14,714 bases of DNA, from contig JAHENO010000264.1 in the NCBI GenBank assembly GCA_018609945.1, forward strand, positions 1 to 14,714, written 5' to 3'. The notes under the pieces were generated by a model that did no database searches, was not told the DNA's origin, and was given only the letters and a program-made list of their open reading frames with translations. Source of the DNA: Haloarculaceae archaeon. GTDB taxonomy: Archaea; Halobacteriota; Halobacteria; Halobacteriales; Haloarculaceae. Both the position numbers and the translations under genes were made by a program. Below, piece by piece: positions 5,829 through 11,438 of the stretch. Each line of letters opens with the position of its first letter. Position 1 is the first letter of the stretch.

Positions 5829-7424
5829 TCACCCCCGCTTGCGCGGCGAGTCCAGTTCGATGTCGAGTTCGTCGAGGCGGTCTTCCCACTCGGCGCGTTT
5901 TGCCTGGTGGTCCTCGAGGAACTCCTCCATGAGTCGGGCGGCCTGTTCCTTGCAGTCCCCACAGAGGCGCTCGCCGCCGACGCACTCGTCGTAGACCTCC
6001 TTGGCGAACTCGTCGTCGTCACCGGCGAGCAGGTAGGCGTACAGTTCGTAGACGGGACACTCGTCGGCCTCCCCGCCGAGTTCCCGCTGTTTCTCGGCAG
6101 TCTCGCGCCCGCCGGTCGTGGCCGCCTTGACCTTCTCGTAGCCCTCCTCGGGGTCGTCGAGCAGGCTGATGTGGGAGGCCGGCACCGAGGAGGACATCTT
6201 CCCGCCGGTGAGGCCGGTCATGAAGCGGTGGTAGATCGAGGAGGGAGGCAGGAAGCCGTAGCCGCCGTGATCGAGTTCCACTTCGCGGGCGAGTTCCTCG
6301 GCCTCTGCCCGCGAGAGGTCGAAGGCGTCGACGTGGTTGTCGTAGACGCGCTTCTCGCCGTCGATGGCCTCGATCAGCGCCTCGAAGGCCTCGTCGGTCG
6401 CCCGGCGGTCGAAGACGCGCACCCGCGGACGGAGCGGTTCCTTGCCGGCCTCCTGGAGCATCGTCACGGTGCTCTCGATGGTCCGCTCTTCGGCGCCGGT
6501 CGCGTCGGCCTCGCGCTCGTCTTCGAGATAGTCGGCCGCCTCGACACACCGGGGACGGTCGGGGTCCTCGGCGTACTCGTCGCGTGCCTCGAAGGCCTTC
6601 CCGAGCAGTCGCCGCTCGGCCGGGTCGGCCTCGAAGCTGGCGTAGGCCTCGCGGACGCCGAAAAAGCGCATCCGCTGGGCCAAATCCCGGGTCAGCCGCA
6701 TATGGGGGTCCTGGTCCGGGCCGACGGGAATGACCGTCGGCACCGGCTCGTCCAGTTGCGGGTAGAGGATGTCGGCGGTCTGGGTGACGACCGACTGCAT
6801 GTGGGAGACGTCGGTCTCGCCGTCGAAGTCGTAGATGGCCTGCAACTCCGAGAAGTTCGCCTCGATACCGAGTTCGAAGGCCAGGTCCTGGACCTCGCGG
6901 TTGGTCGACTGCCGGTAGAGTTCGCCCTCCTCGGGGTCGAAACCCAGCGCCAGCAGCGAGAGCACGTAGTTGCGAGTGTGCTCGTCGATTTCCGCCCAGG
7001 AGAGCCCGCGTGCGCTGTGGGCCTCCAGGTCCGCGATGAGGCCGTAGGCGTCCCCGCCCTGCTGTTGGTGCCAGATGATCTCGTCGAAGACGAGTTTGTG
7101 GCCGATGTGCGGGTCGCCCGTCGGCATGAACCCCGACAGCGCCGCGAAGGGGTCGCCCTCGCGCATCGCCCGGGCGACCTCGCGGTACTCGCGATGGCCG
7201 AAGATGACCCCGCGGCGCATCAGGTAGTGCGGGTCGGGCACCTCGTCGAGGACCTCCTCGAAGCGTTCGATGCCGAACTGGTCGAACAGCTTGCGGTAAT
7301 CCGAGACCGTCGAGGAGCCCCACGGGTCGAGTGCCACGTCGTCGGCACCGCGGGCCCCGGTGCCGCCGTCGGGGCGAGCGTCCTCCGGGCGGGATTCGTC
7401 GGCGTCAGATGTTCCGTCTGTCAT
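5829..7424 (-). CDS. trpS: Tryptophanyl-tRNA synthetase (tryptophan--tRNA ligase)
   Basis: Class I aminoacyl-tRNA synthetase that charges tRNA-Trp. The 531-residue product has the HIGH-type signature TGDPHIGH (residues 102-109), the archaeal/eukaryal motif GPDQDPHMRLTRDLA (235-249), and the KMSKS loop as GGKMSSS (407-413). The C-terminal part carries the archaeal CPVYELYAYLL and LCGDCK segments (456-491) and ends in a charged helix. The N-terminal 40 residues are a low-complexity acidic extension. About 155 residues separate motif 235-249 from the KMSSS loop, where compact archaeal enzymes have only a few tens; the extra segment (about 255-395) is highly charged. The ATG at 7422-7424 starts the acidic extension; the frame continues open upstream but in Arg/Pro-rich non-coding sequence. 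The stop codon is followed at once by the start of the PhzF-family gene. Confidence 0.97.
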   Translation of the reverse strand: MTDGTSDADESRPEDARPDGGTGARGADDVALDPWGSSTVSDYRKLFDQFGIERFEEVLDEVPDPHYLMRRGVIFGHREYREVARAMREGDPFAALSGFMPTGDPHIGHKLVFDEIIWHQQQGGDAYGLIADLEAHSARGLSWAEIDEHTRNYVLSLLALGFDPEEGELYRQSTNREVQDLAFELGIEANFSELQAIYDFDGETDVSHMQSVVTQTADILYPQLDEPVPTVIPVGPDQDPHMRLTRDLAQRMRFFGVREAYASFEADPAERRLLGKAFEARDEYAEDPDRPRCVEAADYLEDEREADATGAEERTIESTVTMLQEAGKEPLRPRVRVFDRRATDEAFEALIEAIDGEKRVYDNHVDAFDLSRAEAEELAREVELDHGGYGFLPPSSIYHRFMTGLTGGKMSSSVPASHISLLDDPEEGYEKVKAATTGGRETAEKQRELGGEADECPVYELYAYLLAGDDDEFAKEVYDECVGGERLCGDCKEQAARLMEEFLEDHQAKRAEWEDRLDELDIELDSPRKRG

Positions 7425-7445
7425 ATCAGTAGTCGCTGCGTCTGA

Positions 7446-7455
7446 CGCAAAAGGC
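7446..7455 (-). promoter_or_regulatory. Weak candidate TATA box for trpS
   Basis: The minus strand reads CGCCTTTTGC here, 22-31 bases before the ATG at 7424. It is the only T-rich block at the right distance but matches the consensus poorly. Confidence 0.3.
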
Positions 7456-7552
7456 GTTCGTTTGTCGTCGTTCGCTGGCTGTAGTGTGTCGTTGCTGGCA
7501 TGTGTCCTGTTGAGTGGTGTACTCGAAAGCGGTACGCGTCGAGAACGAGGGA

Positions 7553-7581
7553 GCCTCGCGGCCCCGCCGGGCGGGTGAGGC
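7553..7581. repeat. GC-rich inverted repeat (hairpin)
   Basis: An outer gcctc/gaggc pair (7553-7557 and 7577-7581) encloses an inner cccgc/gcggg stem (7563-7567 and 7571-7575) with a three-base loop. The inner stem has five G-C pairs. In GC-rich DNA such short stems arise by chance, so the weight is low on its own. Confidence 0.45.
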
Positions 7582-7604
7582 CCACACGGCGCGGCCGCGA
7601 CACT

Positions 7605-7658
7605 GTCCGCTCTCCGGGTTACCGCCAGCGCCACCGCCACCGCGTCGGGAGAGCGGAC
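7605..7658. repeat. Perfect 11-bp inverted repeat in the trpS/winged-helix gap
   Basis: The sequence gtccgctctcc at 7605-7615 is the exact reverse complement of ggagagcggac at 7648-7658, with 32 bases between. It could form an RNA stem on either strand or be a pair of inverted protein-binding half-sites. It lies about 90 bases upstream of the TATA box of the winged-helix gene. Confidence 0.65.
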
Positions 7659-7749
7659 GTCACATCCGGCCGTACTGCCGAGGGCGACTTAAGGATTTGG
7701 CCTGGCGATTTCGGGGGCCCGCGGAGCCGATTCGGTCGCGTCCCTCAAT

Positions 7750-7757
7750 CTTTATAC
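7750..7757 (+). promoter_or_regulatory. TATA box of the winged-helix gene
   Basis: CTTTATAC sits 25-32 bases upstream of the ATG at 7782 and is the best match to the haloarchaeal TTTATA consensus in the window. No Shine-Dalgarno sequence precedes the ATG, so the transcript is probably leaderless. Confidence 0.7.
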
Positions 7758-7781
7758 AGCCGGCGCGCCTGGCTGAAATCG

Positions 7782-8048
7782 ATGACAGAATCCGACGGGG
7801 AGGCCCTCGAAGACCTGCCACCCAGCGCGAAGCTCGTCTACAAAGTCCTCGAGTACAACGGGCCGCTCACGCAGAAGGGCATCGTCGAGGAGTCGATGCT
7901 CTCGGCCCGCACCGTGCGGTACGCCCTCGAACGCCTCGACGAGATCGGCGTCGTCGAGGAGGACGTCTACTTCGCCGACGCCCGGCAGAACCTCTACGAG
8001 ATTACGGAGGGGGCTGCCGAGGCCGAGGCCACCCCGTCGGACGACTAG
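7782..8048 (+). CDS. Small winged helix-turn-helix transcriptional regulator
   Basis: An 88-residue, single-domain DNA-binding protein. Residues about 14-75 form a MarR/TrmB-like winged helix: helix 1 PSAKLVYKVLEYNG, helix 2 TQKGIVEES, recognition helix SARTVRYALERLDEIGVV, and a wing EEDVYFADARQNLYEIT. The N-terminus and C-terminus are short acidic tails, and there is no sensor domain, metal site or membrane segment, so any effector would have to act through dimerisation or a partner. The start is fixed by the strong TATA box upstream. The stop TAG shares the bases CTAG with the stop of the convergent glutamine-synthetase-like gene. The regulated genes are unknown; the inverted repeat upstream at 7605-7658 is a possible autoregulatory site. 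Confidence 0.88.
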   Translation: MTESDGEALEDLPPSAKLVYKVLEYNGPLTQKGIVEESMLSARTVRYALERLDEIGVVEEDVYFADARQNLYEITEGAAEAEATPSDD

Positions 8049-9388
8049 AACCCCCGCGCCAGGTACTCCGACTCCCACTCGCCGTCCTCGTCGGTGGACT
8101 GTTCCCACTCGCTGCGCTTTACCTGCACGTACGAGTCGACGAGCGCGTCGCCCATCGCCGCCCGGAGCGCGTCGTCGCCGTCCAGTTCGTCGACGGCCGC
8201 CGCGAGCGTCGTCGGGAACCGCTCGTAGCCCCGGGCCTCGCGCTCGTCGTCGTCCAGCGTGCCCGGGTCCCGGTTGAGGGGGTCGCCCGGGTCGAGTTCC
8301 CGCTCGATGCCGTCCAGCCCGGCCGCGAGCAGGCCGAACTGCACCAGGTAGGGGTTGACGGTGTTGTCGACGGGCTTGAACTCGATGCGCGTGGTCGCCT
8401 CCGGGTTTGCAGCCTCGACGGAGGGGACGCGGACGGCGGCCTCGCGGTTGTCGTGCCCCCAGCAGACGTACGCCGAGGACCACATCCCGGGCGCGAGGCG
8501 GTCGTAGGACTCGACCGTGGGGGCCGTCAGCGCGAGCAGTGCCGGCGTGTGCTCGAGGACGCCACCGATGAAGTGGCGGCCCCGCTCGCTGATGGGATAG
8601 CGGCCGTCGGCGTCGGGGTCGTAGAGGACGTTCTCGCCCTCGTGCCACAGCGAGAAGTGGGTGTGACAGCCCGACCCCGGGAGCTGCGGGAACGGCTTCG
8701 GCCGGAAGGTCGCGCCGAGGCCGTGGTCGCTCGCGACGGCTGCGACGGTCTCCTTGAACCGGACGTAGTCGTCCGGCGCGGCGACGCCGGTCCCGTGTTC
8801 GATGACCAGTTCCTGCTGGCCCGGGCCGTACTCGGGGTAGTAGACGGCGAGGCTCATTCCCTGTTTTTCGAGGGCGTCGACGGTGTCGAGGATCACGTCG
8901 TGGGCGCTGCGCATCCCGTCCGTCGAGAAACAGGTCGAGTCGTCGTAGGGTTCGACGCCTTCCTCGGTCTCCCGGACGAGGTAGTACTCGCTCTCGAAGG
9001 CCGTCTTCGGGACGTACTCGATGTCGTCGAGGTACTCGCGCAACTGGGCGCGCGGTCCCGCCTCGAACGGTTCGCCATCGAGGCCGTGCAGGTCCGCGAG
9101 CAGCAGTCCGGCTCGATCGTCGTAGGGCAGGTCGGTGAACGTCTCGGGGTCGGGGACGACGCGCACCTCGCCCGCGGGGCCGTACCGCCCGCCGGGCACG
9201 AGGCGGTCCAGGGCGTTGAACGACTGCATCGCCTCCGTGAGGTTCACCCCGTCCTCGAGGGCGCTCTCGAGGCCGTCGGTGTCGACGACCCGGCCCCGCG
9301 GGACGCCGCTGTTGTTCACGAACACGATCCGTGTCAGGTCGATGTCCGCGGCCCTCGCGCGCTGGCGGACCTCGTCTGCTGTCGTCAT
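8045..9388 (-). CDS. Glutamine synthetase family protein (gamma-glutamyl ligase)
   Basis: A 447-residue ATP-dependent ligase that joins an amine to the gamma-carboxylate of glutamate. It has the beta-grasp N-terminal domain (about 15-105) and the catalytic domain with metal-binding glutamates in FESEYYL (131-137) and PEYGPGQQE (185-193). The signature KPFPQLPGSGCHTHFSL at 231-247 is typical, and RIEFKPVDNTVNPYL (334-348) replaces the RxEFRxPD..NPY motif of classical enzymes with a lysine after EF. The C-terminal EWESEYLARGF matches the family end, but the tyrosine-containing adenylylation loop of bacterial enzymes is not evident. The divergence suggests a GlnA-like paralogue or a gamma-glutamyl-polyamine synthetase rather than the main ammonia-assimilating enzyme, but this is inference. 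The ATG at 9386-9388 is preferred; a CTTTGCC box lies upstream. Confidence 0.93.
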   Translation of the reverse strand: MTTADEVRQRARAADIDLTRIVFVNNSGVPRGRVVDTDGLESALEDGVNLTEAMQSFNALDRLVPGGRYGPAGEVRVVPDPETFTDLPYDDRAGLLLADLHGLDGEPFEAGPRAQLREYLDDIEYVPKTAFESEYYLVRETEEGVEPYDDSTCFSTDGMRSAHDVILDTVDALEKQGMSLAVYYPEYGPGQQELVIEHGTGVAAPDDYVRFKETVAAVASDHGLGATFRPKPFPQLPGSGCHTHFSLWHEGENVLYDPDADGRYPISERGRHFIGGVLEHTPALLALTAPTVESYDRLAPGMWSSAYVCWGHDNREAAVRVPSVEAANPEATTRIEFKPVDNTVNPYLVQFGLLAAGLDGIERELDPGDPLNRDPGTLDDDEREARGYERFPTTLAAAVDELDGDDALRAAMGDALVDSYVQVKRSEWEQSTDEDGEWESEYLARGF

Positions 9389-9413
9389 CTCGCCGGAGTG
9401 TATCCTCCGAACC

Positions 9414-9420
9414 GGCAAAG
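9414..9420 (-). promoter_or_regulatory. Weak candidate TATA box for the glutamine-synthetase-family gene
   Basis: CTTTGCC on the minus strand, 26-32 bases before the ATG at 9388. A GGAGG at 9404-9408 is about 16 bases from the start, rather far for a Shine-Dalgarno. Confidence 0.3.
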
Positions 9421-9549
9421 TTCCGCCTCTCTCCGGCAAGAACGACCGGCTGTCGGCGGCCAGTTACCCTCGCCTCGCGCTGTCCGCCCCCATCGTTCCC
9501 GGCCTGACGGTCGGAGGTGATCTTCAGCTACGATACGCCGGAGAGAACG

Positions 9550-9555
9550 TTTATG
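9550..9555 (+). promoter_or_regulatory. Upstream candidate TATA box in the gap before the Nudix fusion gene
   Basis: TTTATG here would start transcription near 9575-9582, giving a leader of about 60 bases on the Nudix fusion mRNA. A seven-codon frame beginning with ATG at 9575 and ending at 9598 lies in that leader; it may be chance. Confidence 0.35.
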
Positions 9556-9610
9556 AGAGCTGTGGTGGTGTGAAATGATCTCGGAGCGGGTCCGGTAGGA
9601 ACCCCATACG

Positions 9611-9617
9611 TTGATAC
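9611..9617 (+). promoter_or_regulatory. Proximal candidate TATA box for the Nudix fusion gene
   Basis: TTGATAC lies 23-29 bases upstream of the ATG at 9640, the right spacing for a leaderless transcript. It competes with the box at 9550-9555. Confidence 0.4.
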
Positions 9618-9639
9618 ACCCCCCGGTCCAACGCCGGCC

Positions 9640-10956
9640 ATGGACGAGCGGCCGGTGGTCAGTTGTTTCCTCCGCAACCGGGGAGCCGTGCTGTTGTTTC
9701 GCCGGAGCGCGGACGTCGGCTCCTACCGCGGGCGATGGGGCGTCGTCGCCGGCCACGCAGAGGGTGACCCCGACGCTGCGGCCCGCGAGGAGATTGCCGA
9801 GGAAACCGGACTCGACCCCGCAAGGATGACGCTCGTCAGTCGTGGCGATCCCTTCTCGGTGACCGACCCGTCCCTCGATACGCGCTGGACCGTCCACCCG
9901 TACCTGTTCGACTGTCCGACACGGGAGGTGGCGACCAACTGGGAGACCGCCGAGCACGAGTGGGTCGCCCCCACCGCCATCCTCGACCGCGAGACGGTGC
10001 CGGACCTGTGGACGTCCTACGACCGCGTGCGCCCGGGCCTGGCGACCGTCGCCGAGGACACCGACCACGGGGCGGCCTACCTCTCCGTGCGTGCCCTGGA
10101 AATGCTCCGTGACGAGGCCGGTGTCCGCGCTCGCGCCGCCAGGGCGGGCGGAGACGAAGCGGGCGCCGGCAACGCGGGCTCACCGCTGGTCGTCCATGCC
10201 GAGGACGGCTGGGAGGAACTGGCCGACATCGCGGTCGCGCTCCGCGAGGCACGCCCCGCGATGCCCGTCGTCTGTAACCGCGTCAACCGCGTCATGTCGG
10301 CGGCGAGCGACGCGCGCACCGCGGCCGCGGTCGAACACGCCGCCGCCGCGGGCATCGAGGCGGCGCTGTCCGCCGACGAGCGCGCTGCCGTCCACGCCGC
10401 CCGGCGCGTCGCGGACGCCCGCGTCGCGACCCTCTCGCGGTCGGGGACAGTCCGCGAGACGCTTTCGCTGGCCCAGCCCGAAGCTGTCCTGGTCGCCGAA
10501 TCCCGGCCCGGCGGTGAAGGTGTCGCCGTGGCGGCCGACCTCGCCGCCGAATCCGAGGTGACGCTCACCACCGACGCTGCACTCGCCCACGCCGTCGGGG
10601 AGTGGGGTGCCGACGCCGTCCTCGTCGGGGCCGACGCCGTCCGCCCGGACGGGTCGGTGATAAACAAGGCCGGCACGCGGGCCGCCGCGCTGGCCGGTAC
10701 CTACGAGGGCATCGAGGTCGTCGCGGTTGCGGCCAGCGACAAAATCGCCCCACACGACAGGACCGACCTGGAGCACCGCGACGGCTCGGAGGTCTACGAG
10801 GGCGAGGCGGACGTGGCGGTGTACAATCCGACGTTCGACGTGACGCCGGCCGACTGCGTGGACGCCGTCGTGACCGAACACGGCGCGCTGGACCGCGAGG
10901 GCGTCGCGGCTGTCGCGGCCGACCACCGCGCCCGTGAAAACTGGCCCGAAGAGTAG
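9640..10956 (+). CDS. Nudix hydrolase fused to an eIF2B/ribose-1,5-bisphosphate-isomerase-like domain
   Basis: The 438-residue product joins two domains. The N-terminal Nudix domain (about 1-145) has box GHAEGDPDAAAREEIAEETGL (38-58), two residues shorter between its first Glu and the REE core than the textbook box, but with the EExG metal-binding glutamates E54 and E55. Nudix enzymes cleave a nucleoside or phosphate diphosphate. The C-terminal domain (about 180-438) belongs to the eIF2B-alpha/MtnA/ribose-1,5-bisphosphate isomerase superfamily: TLSRSGTV (264-271), AESRPGGEG (286-294), GADAVRPDGSVINKAGT (330-346) and YNPTFDVTP (395-403). The general-acid Asp of this family is D332. The catalytic Cys expected in the position of THCNSG of MtnA and true R15P isomerases is not there; the segment reads LSRSGT. 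It may therefore be a regulatory relative or a modified enzyme. The start at 9640 suits the proximal TATA box; the gene converges with the DsrE gene 22 bases away. Confidence 0.9.
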   Translation: MDERPVVSCFLRNRGAVLLFRRSADVGSYRGRWGVVAGHAEGDPDAAAREEIAEETGLDPARMTLVSRGDPFSVTDPSLDTRWTVHPYLFDCPTREVATNWETAEHEWVAPTAILDRETVPDLWTSYDRVRPGLATVAEDTDHGAAYLSVRALEMLRDEAGVRARAARAGGDEAGAGNAGSPLVVHAEDGWEELADIAVALREARPAMPVVCNRVNRVMSAASDARTAAAVEHAAAAGIEAALSADERAAVHAARRVADARVATLSRSGTVRETLSLAQPEAVLVAESRPGGEGVAVAADLAAESEVTLTTDAALAHAVGEWGADAVLVGADAVRPDGSVINKAGTRAAALAGTYEGIEVVAVAASDKIAPHDRTDLEHRDGSEVYEGEADVAVYNPTFDVTPADCVDAVVTEHGALDREGVAAVAADHRARENWPEE

Positions 10957-10978
10957 CGTTCTTCCCGCGGGTTCGGCT

Positions 10979-11335
10979 CTAGAACGTGATGACCTCGTAG
11001 CCATCGTCGACCAGCGACCGGACGCTCGGGTGCCCGTCGTACTCGTCGAGGAGCGTGACGCCACTGTCGGCAACGGCGTCGTTGACGCCGAACGCACCGG
11101 AGCAGTAGTTACAGACGGCCGTGTCGTCTCGTACCGCCTGGTAGAGTTCGTGGTAGTCGTGGTCTTCGTCCTCGAGTAGCGGCACCCACTGGGTCCCGGC
11201 ACCGTCGAAGATGAGTTCGACCTCGTCTGCGGGGTTCTCGGCGAACTCCTTTGCCGCTTCGAGGGCGTTGGCGACGCGTCCGTGGTCCGCGTGCGATTCC
11301 GTATCCGCCAGCACGACGATTGCTGCTTTGGCCAT
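10979..11335 (-). CDS. DsrE-family sulfur-relay-like protein
   Basis: A 118-residue cytoplasmic protein with the DsrE/YchN fold: the first strand KAAIVVLADTES, a helix with NALEAAKEFAE, LIFDGAGTQWVPLL, and a CNYCSGAFGV segment with C75 and C78. DsrE relatives carry persulfide sulfur or act as peroxide or thiol-responsive proteins. The C75-C78 pair in the loop before a helix fits a redox or sulfur-carrier role, but the partner is not known. The ATG at 11333-11335 follows a strong TATA box, so the frame further upstream is not coding. It lies 103 bases downstream of the disulfide reductase on the same strand, with its own promoter, and converges with the Nudix fusion gene. Confidence 0.85.
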   Translation of the reverse strand: MAKAAIVVLADTESHADHGRVANALEAAKEFAENPADEVELIFDGAGTQWVPLLEDEDHDYHELYQAVRDDTAVCNYCSGAFGVNDAVADSGVTLLDEYDGHPSVRSLVDDGYEVITF

Positions 11336-11361
11336 TGCGGTTACCTGTTCATACTCGGTGG

Positions 11362-11368
11362 ATATATA
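11362..11368 (-). promoter_or_regulatory. TATA box of the DsrE-family gene
   Basis: The minus strand reads TATATAT, within GGTATATATC, 27-33 bases before the ATG at 11335. It is AT-only in GC-rich sequence, so this is one of the clearer promoters here and argues that the DsrE gene can be expressed apart from the reductase upstream. Confidence 0.6.
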
Positions 11369-11438
11369 CCGGCGGCGGATTGGCGACGGCTGTGCGTTTG
11401 CGACGAAGGTTCGGGAAGAATCGGTCAGCGTCCGAGGT

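Larger units (their letters stand above)
7425..7781. other. Intergenic region of 357 bases with hairpins and divergent promoters
   Basis: The gap between the divergent trpS and winged-helix genes is long for this compact region. It holds a weak trpS promoter, two inverted repeats (7553-7581 and 7605-7658) and a clear TATA box at 7750-7757. I found no tRNA signature (no GGTTCRA T-loop), no RNase P or SRP RNA hallmark, and no convincing reading frame: both strands are open but give Arg/Pro-rich products. A small RNA or 5' regulatory structure is possible. Confidence 0.5.

Noticed and set aside
5553..7445. A 630-residue open frame on the plus strand, opposite trpS and the PhzF gene
   Set aside because: It is a mirror of real coding sequence in GC-rich DNA; no family motif is present and the trpS motifs are on the other strand.
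7514..9520. A 668-residue open frame on the plus strand opposite the glutamine-synthetase-family gene
   Set aside because: The sequence is Arg/Pro/Val-rich without motifs, crosses the supported winged-helix gene, and lies antisense to an intact enzyme gene.
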